Source: Hymenobacter sp. HSC-4F20
GTDB taxonomy: Bacteria; Bacteroidota; Bacteroidia; Cytophagales; Hymenobacteraceae
Direction of reading: 5' to 3'
Length of the DNA: 64,000 nt
Assembly (NCBI RefSeq): GCF_019599275.1
Contig: NZ_JAHZTD010000001.1
Location: 992,001 to 1,056,000 of the forward strand
The notes under the pieces are model-generated. The model was not told the DNA's origin and did not search any database. It saw only the letters and a program-made list of their open reading frames with translations. Below are positions 42,084-50,783 of this stretch, one piece after another. A program made the translations under genes and the position numbers. Position 1 is the stretch's first letter, and the number at the start of each line of letters is the position of its first letter.

Positions 42084-45000
42084 TTATTCGAATAGCTCCA
42101 GCAGCTCTTGCTTTGAGAGGGTTTTCAGCAAGGCCGCGTCGGTGCGGATGAGGTCTTGGGCCAGCTCGCGCTTGGTTTGCTGGAGCTGCATGATTTTCTC
42201 CTCCACGGTGCGCGGGCAGATGAGGCGCACGGCCACTACCTTCTTGGTTTGCCCGATGCGGTAGGCGCGGTCGATGGCCTGGTTTTCCACGGCGGGGTTC
42301 CACCAGGGGTCCACCAGGTACACGTAGTCGGCCTCGGTGAGGTTGAGGCCGGTACCGCCGGCTTTCAGGCTGATAAGGAACACCCGCACCTGCTCGTTCT
42401 GCTGAAACTCCTGCACGGCCGCGGCCCGGTAGCGGGTTTGGCCGGTGAGCTGCTGGTAGGGAATGTCGTGGGCTTCCAGCATGGGCCGGATCAGGTCGAG
42501 CATGCCCACGAACTGGGAGAAAATGAGAATTTTGTGCTGGGGCGCGTGGTTCTGTAGCTCTTCCAGCAGCACTTCCAGCTTGGCCGAGGCGGCGCCGTAA
42601 TCGGGTCCGTCGGGGAGCAGGGCGGGCGAGTTGCAGATTTGCCGGAGCCGGGTCAGGCCCTGGAGCAGGTGCATGTGGTCTTTGCCGAGCACGTCTTCGC
42701 GGCGGCCCAGTAGCAGGTTGCGGTAGTCCTCCTTGCAGGCCTCGTACACCCGGCGCTGCTCGGGGCCCATGTCGCAGTAGAGCACCATCTCGGTTTTGTC
42801 GGGCAGCTCGGGGGCTACCTGGGCTTTGGTGCGGCGCAGCACGAAGGGCCGGATTTTCTGCTGCAGGGCCCGGGCTTGGCTATCATCCTTGAACTTATCA
42901 ATACGGGTAGCGAAGTGGGCCTTGAAATGGGCCCGGCTGCCCAGCAAACCCGGACAGGCAAACGACAGCAGCCCGTAGATGTCGTAGGTATTGTTCTCCA
43001 GGGGCGTGCCCGTGAGCACCAGCCGGTTGCGGGCCTGCAGGCGCCGCGCCGCCTTGTAGCGCTGTGAATCGGGGTTTTTAATGGCCTGGGCCTCGTCCAG
43101 AATCACGTAGTTGAACTGGTAGCTCTGCAGGGCGCGCACATCGGCCACCAGCGTGCCGTAAGTAGTCAGCACAATATCGTAGCCATCAAATACCGCCGCG
43201 TGCTTGGTCCGGCTGGCTCCGTGCAGGGTATGCACCCGCAGCGTGGGCGCGAACTTGGCTACCTCGGCCTGCCAGTTAAACACCAGGGAAGTGGGCACTA
43301 CGACTAAACTGGCGGCCCGCTCCCCCTGCTCGCGCTGGAGCAGTAGAAACGCCAGCACTTGCAGGGTTTTGCCCAGACCCATATCATCGGCCAGGCAGCC
43401 GCCAAAGTTGAAGGTATCCAGAAAATTCAGCCAGTTCAGCCCTTGGCGCTGGTAGTCACGGAGGGTAGCCTGCAGCCCCGCCGGCACGGGCGCTACCTGA
43501 ATGCCGCCAAAATCGGCCAGGGCCGCCCGGTAGTCAGAGAGTTGGGCGCGGGCCTCGGGGGTGAGTTCTTCGGGCTGGTAGACCTCCTCTACGGCCGCGA
43601 AATTGACAGCGGGAGTGCGGAGCTGCTCCTCCACAACTTCGGCGGCGGCAAAGTAGCGGGTGAACTTATCGAGCCACTCCTGGGGTAGGATGCCGCGGGT
43701 GCCGTCGTCGAGGGTGACGTAGCGGCGCTGGTTACGCACGGCCTGGTAGAGCTGGGGCAAGGTGGCGTGCTGCTTGCCGAAGCGCACGCCCAGTTTGGTG
43801 TCAAACCAGTTTATTTCCCGGCTCACCAGCACCGTAATGTGGGCCTTGTGGGGGTTGAGGTTATTGCCCTTGAGTTGGTTGAAACCCAAAATGGTGATGC
43901 CCTGGGTGCGCCAGTCCTCAAACGCTTCCAGAAACCAGTCCTCATCCAGAAACTGCTTTTTCGGTACGTACAAGGCGTCGAGGTGGAGTTGCTCCTCGAA
44001 GTGGGGGTAGTGGCGCATCAAGGCTTTTAATAGCCGGGTTTCGGCCGCCGCGTCGCGGGCTACGGCAAAGGTCTGGCCCAGGGCGTCCGTGTCCTGAAGC
44101 TGCTTGCGCGACAGCACCGACACTTCCCGCTCGCCGTAGCGCATTACGGGCAGCACCTCTACGTGCGCGCCGGCCTCGGAGAGGTAGAGCAGCGGCTTGG
44201 GTTCTTCCTGGTACCCCCCCAGGGCCAGCTGCTGGGGCGTGGCAGTCCGCACGTAGGTGTAGTGAATGTGGAGCTTGTCTTCGAGTCCAGCCAGCACGTC
44301 CTGCTGAAACTCCGGGAACTTGCTTTGGTGCAGCAACAAGGTATTGCTGCGCTTCTTGAAAAACTCCACCACCCGCCACACGTCCAGGTCATCAAGCAGG
44401 TACAGGTCGTCGTGCAGGGCCACGAAGTAGTCGTAGCGAATGGTCACGTCTTTTAAATCCAGCAGCTGGTCCAGCACGCTGAGCTGGCCCGACACCCGGT
44501 AAAACTCGCCCTGCTCGGTCACCAGCAGGCGCAGCTCCAGCCGGGCCCGGTGCACCCGCACCGCCGCCACCGACTGGGCCGTGGGCTTCTCGCCCTGGGC
44601 CGCCTGGTGAGCGTATACTGGCAGTCCCAATGGGTTTTTCACTACCGCCCGCAGCGCCTCCAGGGCCTGGGTAGAGCGCTCCTCCTCGTAATTATGCTGA
44701 AAGCGGGCCAGACCGGTGTAGAACTTGAGCACCTCGGGGTCCGACACGCTCCAGATGCCATCCAGCGGGTTCAGGGTCGTCAGGGGGTTGCGAAGTTTGC
44801 TCGCGGCGGTAGTTTCCGCCTCGATGAGTTGCAGCGTCAGGTGGCCGTAGTAGCGGTGGCGAGTCAGCAGCACGGCGCGCGTGGCGGCGGGCTCGGCCGG
44901 GAGTAGCTGCCGTTTCTCGGGCAGGAGTTGGCGCACTAGTTCCTGCTTAGTAGCCGCCGTAAGGGGTAGCAGCTCCGGCTGCCGGGGCGTGATGCTGGTT

Positions 45001-45437
45001 TGCCCTTCGGTATAGGTTAGCTGAAAATGCTCGTCGAGGTTGGGTTGCTGCTCCAGCCCGTAGTCCCGCGCCACGGCCCGCAGCCGACTCTGGCGCAACG
45101 GAGCATCGAAGAAAATTCGCAGCTCCCGGCGCTGCACCAGGGCTAGCAGCACCAGGGCCTCGTGCGCGCACAACCGCCCTGCCGGGGCACCGCAGGTGCA
45201 TTGCACCACCAAGTCCGTATTCTGGTCTACGGTAACCTCAGGCCCTACCCCTTCGCCCAGGCTAAACCTCCCGTAGTTTATCCTCAACTCTTCAGGAAGC
45301 ACCGCATTCAGGGCCCGGCCCTCCGGCAGTATATCGGCGCCGTAGTGCTGTTCAATGATGGCGCTGGTTAGGTCCGGGAGGGTGAGCCTAGTGAAGATAA
45401 ACTGGTGTTCGTAAAGTGGCTCCGGCGTGTTGGGCAT
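42084..45437 (-). CDS. SNF2-family DEAD/DEAH helicase with SWIM-type zinc finger
   Basis: 1117 residues. Near residues 78-92 CTCGAPAGRLCAH has the CxC...CxH spacing of a SWIM zinc finger. A large middle region follows. The SNF2 ATPase core is C-terminal: ADDMGLGKTLQVL (Walker A, ~685), DEAQAIKNPDSQRYKAARRL (DEAQ box, ~780), LVLTGTPLENNTYDIYGLL, then the helicase-C half with LIFSQFVGMLDLIRPMLEAH, ISLKAGGTGLNLTEADYVYLVDPWWNPAVENQAIDRAYRIGQ. Such bacterial SNF2 proteins translocate on DNA; the role is not established, sometimes repair or defence. No defence partner is adjacent, except the RES-Xre pair ~200 bp upstream. Confidence 0.9.
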   Translation of the reverse strand: MPNTPEPLYEHQFIFTRLTLPDLTSAIIEQHYGADILPEGRALNAVLPEELRINYGRFSLGEGVGPEVTVDQNTDLVVQCTCGAPAGRLCAHEALVLLALVQRRELRIFFDAPLRQSRLRAVARDYGLEQQPNLDEHFQLTYTEGQTSITPRQPELLPLTAATKQELVRQLLPEKRQLLPAEPAATRAVLLTRHRYYGHLTLQLIEAETTAASKLRNPLTTLNPLDGIWSVSDPEVLKFYTGLARFQHNYEEERSTQALEALRAVVKNPLGLPVYAHQAAQGEKPTAQSVAAVRVHRARLELRLLVTEQGEFYRVSGQLSVLDQLLDLKDVTIRYDYFVALHDDLYLLDDLDVWRVVEFFKKRSNTLLLHQSKFPEFQQDVLAGLEDKLHIHYTYVRTATPQQLALGGYQEEPKPLLYLSEAGAHVEVLPVMRYGEREVSVLSRKQLQDTDALGQTFAVARDAAAETRLLKALMRHYPHFEEQLHLDALYVPKKQFLDEDWFLEAFEDWRTQGITILGFNQLKGNNLNPHKAHITVLVSREINWFDTKLGVRFGKQHATLPQLYQAVRNQRRYVTLDDGTRGILPQEWLDKFTRYFAAAEVVEEQLRTPAVNFAAVEEVYQPEELTPEARAQLSDYRAALADFGGIQVAPVPAGLQATLRDYQRQGLNWLNFLDTFNFGGCLADDMGLGKTLQVLAFLLLQREQGERAASLVVVPTSLVFNWQAEVAKFAPTLRVHTLHGASRTKHAAVFDGYDIVLTTYGTLVADVRALQSYQFNYVILDEAQAIKNPDSQRYKAARRLQARNRLVLTGTPLENNTYDIYGLLSFACPGLLGSRAHFKAHFATRIDKFKDDSQARALQQKIRPFVLRRTKAQVAPELPDKTEMVLYCDMGPEQRRVYEACKEDYRNLLLGRREDVLGKDHMHLLQGLTRLRQICNSPALLPDGPDYGAASAKLEVLLEELQNHAPQHKILIFSQFVGMLDLIRPMLEAHDIPYQQLTGQTRYRAAAVQEFQQNEQVRVFLISLKAGGTGLNLTEADYVYLVDPWWNPAVENQAIDRAYRIGQTKKVVAVRLICPRTVEEKIMQLQQTKRELAQDLIRTDAALLKTLSKQELLELFE

Positions 45438-45459
45438 TGCTCCGGCTTCGGTGGTCGGT

Positions 45460-45483
45460 GTAGAGACGCGACACTTCGCGTCT
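45460..45483. repeat. GTAGAGACGCG palindrome, left copy
   Basis: GTAGAGACGCGACACTTCGC, with AGACGCGA/TCGCGTCT arms (45464-45471 and 45476-45483) around CACT. A short repeat of this type is known from several bacterial genomes by pattern. Lies 24 bp left of repeat copy 4. Confidence 0.7.
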
Positions 45484-45507
45484 AGTCGTTGGTGTGGTTA
45501 GTTCTTT

Positions 45508-45583
45508 TGTCATTCCGACGCAGGAGGAATCTGGGTCAAGCCATGGGGAGGCTAACCCAGATTCCTCCTGCGTCGGAATGACA
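45508..45583. repeat. Palindromic repeat, TGTCATTCCGA family, copy 4
   Basis: Perfect 28-bp arms 45508-45535 (TGTCATTCCGACGCAGGA...) and 45556-45583, with a 20-base spacer. It lies in the 212-bp gap between the helicase start and the RES toxin stop. Confidence 0.95.
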
Positions 45584-45606
45584 GCCAGTATCGGTTGTTC
45601 TGGCGC

Positions 45607-45630
45607 TAAGACACGAATACGCGTCTTTAC
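45607..45630. repeat. GTAGAGACGCG palindrome, right copy (inverted)
   Basis: On the minus strand it reads GTAAAGACGCGTATTCGTGT, with AAGACaCG/CGcGTCTT arms (one mismatch). It is the inverted partner of 45460-45483, 23 bp right of repeat copy 4. Confidence 0.65.
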
Positions 45631-45649
45631 AAATCAGTACCAGTGCTTC

Positions 45650-46111
45650 CTACCCCACATCGGCAGCCTTAATACGGGCATCAAAGCTGAATTCTTCCCG
45701 CCCTACTATCTGAATGCGCTTGAACTCGGGGTGGCGGCTGTTGAGGATGTAGTTGTGTTCCTGCGGAATGATGGACGAGGGCACCCGCAGCACCGCCGAC
45801 TGGCGCGCCGTGTACCAGGCCGCGCCCAGGGGCTGACAGAGGGCGTAGCGGCTAGCCTTCTCCCAGTTTTTAGGCAGCTGAGCGAGGCCTATTTCTTCGA
45901 TTGCCAAGTCATCGGGCACGTCAATCACCAGCACCCGAAACTGGTCGTTAAGGCCTTCCCCACTCCGGTGCACCACGTTTTCTAGGCAGGCCAGTGCCCG
46001 CGACGAGGCCGTGTAAATCACGAACTGGTCTTTGTAATTCCAGCGGGCGCGGTAGCCGGAGGCAAACAGGTCATCGGCGTATTTGGCCAGGCAGATGCGG
46101 TATACCAGCAT
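45650..46111 (-). CDS. RES-domain toxin (NAD-degrading family)
   Basis: 153 residues with the RES fold signature: MLVYRICLAKYADDLFASGYRARWNYKDQFVIYTASSRALACLE, with the Arg (YRI), Tyr/Arg (RWN) and Ser/Ala (TASSRALA) motif residues, then QPLGAAWYTARQSAVLRVPSSIIPQEHNYILNSRHPEF. RES toxins degrade NAD+ when freed from their antitoxin. The antitoxin gene ends 9 bp upstream, the usual order. Confidence 0.9.
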   Translation of the reverse strand: MLVYRICLAKYADDLFASGYRARWNYKDQFVIYTASSRALACLENVVHRSGEGLNDQFRVLVIDVPDDLAIEEIGLAQLPKNWEKASRYALCQPLGAAWYTARQSAVLRVPSSIIPQEHNYILNSRHPEFKRIQIVGREEFSFDARIKAADVG

Positions 46112-46120
46112 ACCCCGGGG

Positions 46121-46582
46121 CTACGATAAGTCGCCGTAGGCAATGCGGGTCAGCTCCTCGGCTACCAGGTCAATGCCGCCGCTGGTTTCCAGCAGCCGCA
46201 ACGGCACCTCCTGGTCGAGGCCGTGGGCGGGCTTGTCCAGCCACCGCAGAAAAGCCGCCGCCTCCCCGAATACCTCCAGCCCCAAGTTGTAGAGGCTGAT
46301 AATCTTCAGGGTTTTCTCGCTGCTAGCCACACTCAGGGTCTTCTTTTCCTGCGAGTACGTACGCAGGGTTTTCGTGGAAAGCTCGTAGATGGCTTCCAGC
46401 TCGTTGGCCTGCAGCTGAAAGGCTTCCGCTACCTCAAACGCCGTGGCGGCCGGCACCCCTTTGCGCGCTTCCATTACCAACGTAAACGCATCTTGGCCCG
46501 CTTGCCCCCAGGCTGCCCACTTCTTGCGCAGAGCAGCGGGCATGGTAGCGGTAATTTTAGGAGGATGAGCAGCGGCAGCCAT
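46121..46582 (-). CDS. Xre/MbcA/ParS-type (DUF2384) antitoxin
   Basis: 153 residues. N-terminal Xre-like HTH region, the DNA-binding part (~45-90, FEVAEAFQLQANELEAIYELSTKTLRTYSQ). C-terminal DUF2384 toxin-binding domain (~90-153): LEVFGEAAAFLRWLDKPAHGLDQEVPLRLLETSGGIDLVAEELTRIAYGD, with the typical GGxxxV-LxRIxYG end. It binds and neutralises the RES protein and is expected to repress the operon. Only 9 bp separate it from the toxin. Confidence 0.9.
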   Translation of the reverse strand: MAAAAHPPKITATMPAALRKKWAAWGQAGQDAFTLVMEARKGVPAATAFEVAEAFQLQANELEAIYELSTKTLRTYSQEKKTLSVASSEKTLKIISLYNLGLEVFGEAAAFLRWLDKPAHGLDQEVPLRLLETSGGIDLVAEELTRIAYGDLS

Positions 46583-46686
46583 AGGTGTGTTGATTTGACA
46601 GGTCGAACTTAGAGAAATTTTTCCGATTAACGCGGAAATTTTTCTTCGGGTTCGATTTATCGGCAGCCCTACCCCTCTCCCTTATA

Positions 46687-47280
46687 TTATCCTGCCTGTT
46701 GGAAAAGCTGCAGGATTAGAGTCGTTGTTTCCTTCTCTAATGGCAACGTCCATTCAGTTGGCAAAGCAAAGGCTGAACTGCTGAAAAACGTTTGTGACAT
46801 AGGAACACTAGCACCGTTGTACATATTCCTTACCATCTGTACTACTTCCGCAAGCGTTTCATCAGAACATTCATTTGAAACCACGATACCGCAGGCTCGG
46901 TCTGGAATGACTACTGAGTAGCCTGACGGAAATATTCTTTCAAGTTCATAGTGCAACAATACTTTACTGGAACTGATAGTGTCTTCGTCATTCAGAAAAG
47001 CAATCCATTCTGGCTGCCCCGTAACCACATTGTCTTTTCGGTATCGGTGGAAATAGGCCGACTGACGAACATTATCTAGTGCCTGTTGCTGCCAGTTCAA
47101 ACCTGACTGGTTCAATTCATTATATCCGTCCCTATCCAAGTATACCATTGCCTCACTGTATTCGACCCAGCACAGGATAAACTCGTCATTCGGCAGTGGT
47201 AAATGCGGCAAGTCCCAAGTACTATTTTCAATGTATTCACGCGGAACAATCAGCGGGTGTAAGAATTCTGGCTTTATCAT
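46687..47280 (-). CDS. Unknown protein from an AT-richer island
   Basis: 197 residues, no signal peptide or membrane segment. Soluble, with IENSTWDLPHLPLPNDEFILCWVEYSEAMVY in the first half and SGYSVVIPDRACGIVVSNECSDETLAEVVQMVRNMYNG in the second. Family not recognised. Its DNA is clearly AT-richer than the neighbours, which suggests recent transfer. It lies just upstream of the RES-Xre pair and 61 bp from holA. An immunity-type or accessory role is possible but not supported by any motif. Confidence 0.6.
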   Translation of the reverse strand: MIKPEFLHPLIVPREYIENSTWDLPHLPLPNDEFILCWVEYSEAMVYLDRDGYNELNQSGLNWQQQALDNVRQSAYFHRYRKDNVVTGQPEWIAFLNDEDTISSSKVLLHYELERIFPSGYSVVIPDRACGIVVSNECSDETLAEVVQMVRNMYNGASVPMSQTFFSSSAFALPTEWTLPLEKETTTLILQLFQQAG

Positions 47281-47341
47281 TTAGAGTATATCACCTTTAT
47301 ATATCCTTGCTAGAAAAACAGCGCGAAGCGGAAGCTATTCG

Positions 47342-48418
47342 CTACATCCCTACCACGGCGTGCAGGGGCACAGGGTGTAGAATCAGCCACACCAGTTCCC
47401 GCAGGATTTCGCCGTCGGTCATGGAACCCGAGTCGATGCCTTTGCTTTGGGCGTCGGCTCGGCGGATGAGGCGGACAATGTCGCGGGTACGCTCGAAGGG
47501 GAAGACTTTCAGGCCGGTTTGGTAGTCGCGGCGGGCGTAGGCGTTGGCCAGGTTCAGGCGCTTCCAGTCGGCTTCGGTGGGGTTGGGCAACTGGTGCAGG
47601 GCCAGCAACCGCGAGAAGTAGTTGAACAGCAGCGTCAGGTTCGGGATGAGCGGGTTGTTCTTGGGGTTAGCCTCGAAGTAGAGCAGGATGCGGTTGGCCT
47701 TGAGCACGTCGCGGCGAATAAGCGCCGACTGCAGCTCGAAGATGTTGTACTCCTTGCTGATGCCTACCATACGCTGCACCAGGTCCTCGTCGATGCTGTG
47801 GCCCGGCAGCAGGTTGATGAGCATCTTATCGACCTCGTTCGTGAGCCTACCCAGCTCCGCCCCGATGTACTCAGCCAGCATGTTGGTAGCCTGGGGCGTA
47901 ATCTGCTGGCCTTTCGAGCGCACGTAGTTCGTGAGCCAGGGCGCCACCTGGTTGTCGTAGAGCTTTTTGCTGGTGAGCAGCACCGTGCCAGCGGGTGCGG
48001 GGTTGTTTTTGTCGCCGGTGAGCAGCTTGCCCAGCTTCTTGCGGGCATCCAGGGTTTTGTGCTTGTAGCAGAAGACCAGCACCGTACTTTGCAACGGATT
48101 TTTGAGGTAGGCCTCCAGAAACGGCCACGCCTTTTCGGCTTCTAAATCGGCCACGGCCTGGGCTTCCTTCACGATGATGACCGAGCGCTCGGCCATCATG
48201 GGGAAGCGCTTGGCCTGGCCCAGGATGCCGGCCACGTCGGTATCCTTGCCGTAGAGTACCACCTGGTTAAAGCCCTTTTCGTGCTCCTGCAGCACCGTTT
48301 TTTCCAGCAGATCGGCTACCAGGTCAATATAGTACGGCTCCTCCCCTTGCAGAAAGTACACGGGCGCAAACTGCCGCTGCTGGAGCTGCTTCAGAATTTC
48401 GTCGGCGGTGAGGGTCAC
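47342..48418 (-). CDS. holA: DNA polymerase III subunit delta
   Basis: 358 residues, the clamp-loader subunit that opens the beta clamp. AAA+-like fold with FAPVYFLQGEEPYYIDLVADLLEKTVL at the start, MLAEYIGAELGRLTNEVDKMLINL in the middle (the usual delta motif) and a helical C-terminal collar domain. Divergent from tyrS with TACCTTTG elements between them. Confidence 0.93.
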   Translation of the reverse strand: MTLTADEILKQLQQRQFAPVYFLQGEEPYYIDLVADLLEKTVLQEHEKGFNQVVLYGKDTDVAGILGQAKRFPMMAERSVIIVKEAQAVADLEAEKAWPFLEAYLKNPLQSTVLVFCYKHKTLDARKKLGKLLTGDKNNPAPAGTVLLTSKKLYDNQVAPWLTNYVRSKGQQITPQATNMLAEYIGAELGRLTNEVDKMLINLLPGHSIDEDLVQRMVGISKEYNIFELQSALIRRDVLKANRILLYFEANPKNNPLIPNLTLLFNYFSRLLALHQLPNPTEADWKRLNLANAYARRDYQTGLKVFPFERTRDIVRLIRRADAQSKGIDSGSMTDGEILRELVWLILHPVPLHAVVGM

Positions 48419-48498
48419 GCTCTAATTAGTAATTAAGAATTAATAATGAAGAATTGACCGACATCTGTCTGCTAGGCTCCTCTGTCATTCTTCCTCAA

Positions 48499-48506
48499 CA
48501 AAGGTA
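48499..48506 (-). promoter_or_regulatory. -7 element TACCTTTG of holA
   Basis: Minus-strand TACCTTTG, about 80 bases before the holA ATG, facing the tyrS element 12 bp away. Confidence 0.55.
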
Positions 48507-48518
48507 CGGGTAGCCTCT

Positions 48519-48526
48519 TACCTTTG
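48519..48526 (+). promoter_or_regulatory. -7 element TACCTTTG of tyrS
   Basis: Plus-strand TACCTTTG, 125 bases before the tyrS start. With the minus-strand copy it forms a divergent pair. Confidence 0.55.
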
Positions 48527-48651
48527 CGGACTGCTTTGTGAGAATTAGCCGGCTGCTTGCCTACCCCCTCAGGGCAGGCGCTAGGCCACTGGCCTACCCC
48601 ACCGGTCTAATTCTTCATTACTAATTTCTAATTACTAATTCCGCTTCACCC

Positions 48652-49950
48652 TTGGATTTAATAGAAGAACTGCGCTGGCGGGGCATGTTTCACGACATGA
48701 TGCCGGGTACCGACGAGCACCTGCGCCAGAACGCGCCCATCACCGGCTACATCGGCTTCGACCCTACGGCGCCTTCCTTGCACATCGGCAACCTGGCTAC
48801 CATTATGCTGCTGGTTCACCTGCAGCGGGCCGGCCACCGGCCCCTGGCTCTGGTGGGCGGCGCCACCGGCATGATTGGCGACCCCTCGGGCAAGTCAGCG
48901 GAGCGCAATTTGCTGGATGAAGAGGCCCTGCGCCGCAACCAGGCCGGCATCCGGGCTCAGCTGGAGAAATTTCTGGTGTTCGACGACTCGCCTACCGGCG
49001 CCCGCGTGGTGAACAACTACGACTGGTTCAAGGAGTTTGGCTTCCTGCAGTTCCTGCGCGAGGTAGGCAAGCACCTCACCGTGAACTACATGATGGCCAA
49101 AGACTCCGTGAAGCGCCGCATCAGCGGCAACGAGGAGTCGGGGGCTGAGGGCCTGAGCTACACCGAGTTCAGCTACCAGCTGCTGCAGGGCTACGATTTC
49201 TTCCACCTCTACAAAGAGCTGGGCACCACCCTGCAAATGGGCGCCTCGGACCAGTGGGGCAACATTACCACGGGCACCGAGCTGATTCGGCGCATGTCGG
49301 GTGGCGAGGGCAAAGCCTACGCCCTCACCGGCCAGCTCATCACCAAGGCCGATGGTACCAAGTACGGCAAGAGCGAAACCGGCACCGTGTGGCTGGATGG
49401 CTCCATGACCTCGCCCTACCAGTTCTACCAGTTTTTCCTTAACGCCGCCGACGCCGACGTGCCCCGCCTGATTCGGGTGTTCACGCTGCTACCCCAGGCG
49501 GAAATCGAAGCCCTGGAAGCCGAGCACGCCCAGGCCCCGCACCTGCGCACCCTGCAAAAAGCCCTGGCCAAGGACGTTACCATCCGGGTCCACGGCGAAG
49601 CAGCCTTCGAAGCAGCCTTATCGGCCTCGCAGGTGCTTTTCGGCGGCGGCGACCTGGCCACCCTCGACGAAGCAACGCTGCTGGACGTGTTTGCCGGGGT
49701 ACCGCGCCTGGAAGTGCCGCGCGCCTCGCTGGCTGAGCAGAACGTTATTGGGCTGCTGAGCGAAGCCACCAATGGCGTTATTTTCTCGTCTAAAGGCGAG
49801 GCCCGCAAGATGATTCAGGGCGGCGGCGTAAGCGTAAACCGCACGAAAGCCACGCCGGAGCAACAAGCTATAGAAGTGCCGCTGCTGCTGGACCAGTACA
49901 TGGTGGCCCAGAAAGGCAAGAAGAACTACTACCTGATCAAAGTAGTGTAA
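48652..49950 (+). CDS. tyrS: Tyrosyl-tRNA synthetase
   Basis: 432 residues. TTG start: no ATG lies upstream in frame before the AT-rich repeat, and [17 protein letters not shown] matches the family N-terminus directly after it. Class I signature [17 protein letters not shown] (HIGH box), the tyrosine-site block [18 protein letters not shown] and [16 protein letters not shown] (KMSKS box), and a C-terminal S4 domain (~365-432, [26 protein letters not shown]). Charges tRNA-Tyr. Confidence 0.96.
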   Translation: MDLIEELRWRGMFHDMMPGTDEHLRQNAPITGYIGFDPTAPSLHIGNLATIMLLVHLQRAGHRPLALVGGATGMIGDPSGKSAERNLLDEEALRRNQAGIRAQLEKFLVFDDSPTGARVVNNYDWFKEFGFLQFLREVGKHLTVNYMMAKDSVKRRISGNEESGAEGLSYTEFSYQLLQGYDFFHLYKELGTTLQMGASDQWGNITTGTELIRRMSGGEGKAYALTGQLITKADGTKYGKSETGTVWLDGSMTSPYQFYQFFLNAADADVPRLIRVFTLLPQAEIEALEAEHAQAPHLRTLQKALAKDVTIRVHGEAAFEAALSASQVLFGGGDLATLDEATLLDVFAGVPRLEVPRASLAEQNVIGLLSEATNGVIFSSKGEARKMIQGGGVSVNRTKATPEQQAIEVPLLLDQYMVAQKGKKNYYLIKVV

Positions 49951-49974
49951 GTCCACCAGACGCTGCGCGAGGTC

Positions 49975-50008
49975 AAACCCCTGTTGCTCTTGGTAGCAGC
50001 AGGGGTTT
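49975..50008 (+). terminator. Terminator of tyrS
   Basis: AAACCCCTG-TTGCT (49975-49988) pairs with AGCAG-CAGGGGTTT (49995-50008) around a 6-base loop, followed by ACTTTTC. Confidence 0.8.
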
Positions 50009-50214
50009 ACTTTTCTGGAATATCCAGAACGCCCCCATCTGCTGCCAGAGGCACCCAATTCGTTGGCCTCGTGCTGAGACCTGCCGAAAGGGTTGGGCCA
50101 ACTTCGGGGGTAGGCGGAAACCCTTCCGGCGAAGCGAATGGCGCGGGCGTCAACTGACCGGACGGCATTAGCGGCCAGCCCGGGCGGCCAGCCTCCTACC
50201 CCGGTGCCAACAGA

Positions 50215-50243
50215 AAGGCCCCACCAGTATCTGATGGGGCCTT
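50215..50243 (-). terminator. Stem-loop after the histone-like gene
   Basis: AAGGCCCCA (50215-50223) pairs with TGGGGCCTT (50235-50243); CAG/CTG-type pairs extend it inwards. 40 bp past the stop. Confidence 0.6.
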
Positions 50244-50282
50244 AGATGAAGCTATTACTACCGCAGAGGCTGCGGGGCCGAA

Positions 50283-50543
50283 TTACTTCTTTTTTGCAGG
50301 GGCGGCTTTCTTAGCGGCCGGAGCGGCAGCCTTCTTAGCCGGAGCAGCTTTGGCCGGAGCGGCCTCGCCACCTTCGTTCTTTTTGTTTTGCACTTCGGTG
50401 CGGATGGTCTGGGCCATATTCTTCAGCTCCTGCATGCCCTTGCGCACGCGGGTGCCAGCGGCCGAGTTGCCCTTGTCGTAGAACTTCTCGAAGTCAGCTT
50501 CCAGCGACATCACGAGGTCTTTCAGTTGGCTAAAATTGCTCAT
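50283..50543 (-). CDS. Histone H1-like (Hc1-type) DNA-binding protein
   Basis: 86 residues. The N-terminal helical half (SNFSQLKDLVMSLEADFEKFYDKGNSAAGTRVRKGMQELKNMAQTIRTEVQNKKN) is the conserved part of Bacteroidota histone H1-like proteins. The C-terminal tail (~58-86) is Ala/Lys/Pro-rich (APAKKAAAPAAKKAAPAKKK), the type of disordered basic tail that coats and compacts DNA. Probably a nucleoid protein. Confidence 0.9.
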   Translation of the reverse strand: MSNFSQLKDLVMSLEADFEKFYDKGNSAAGTRVRKGMQELKNMAQTIRTEVQNKKNEGGEAAPAKAAPAKKAAAPAAKKAAPAKKK

Positions 50544-50731
50544 TTTGGGAGGGGTTGTATGGTGTGGAAAAAGTGTTTAACCGGCCCTAATATACAGGGA
50601 TTTCAAATACAAGCAAGTTGCCAAGTTTTTTTTTAAACCCGTTTTCGAGCCTGTTAGGGCACTTTTTATACGCAAACATCTCCACAATAGGTTACCTGCT
50701 TACTAGTATATTCTATAATTAATCCTAAAAC

Positions 50732-50764
50732 AAAAAGCCGACCTCGTTGTAGAAGTCGGCTTTT
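50732..50764 (-). terminator. Terminator of the alpha-oxoamine synthase gene
   Basis: AAAAGCCGAC (50733-50742) pairs with GTCGGCTTTT (50755-50764); on the minus strand TTTTTGTTTTAG follows, a good U-tract. Confidence 0.85.
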
Positions 50765-50783
50765 GCATTTAGGGAGGGCCCGG

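Larger units (their letters stand above)
48423..48640. repeat. AT-rich inverted repeats flanking the holA/tyrS promoters
   Basis: The left arm starts TAATTAGTAATTAAGAATTA (48423-48456). The right arm, inverted, lies at 48608-48640 and agrees at 28 of 32 positions. They bracket the divergent promoter pair. Same family as 30641-30725. Confidence 0.8.

Noticed and set aside
42084..47280. SNF2 helicase plus RES-Xre plus unknown gene as a defence system
   Set aside because: The helicase is separated by 212 bp of repeats from the pair and is of a widespread chromosomal type; no nuclease, methylase or other defence partner is visible.
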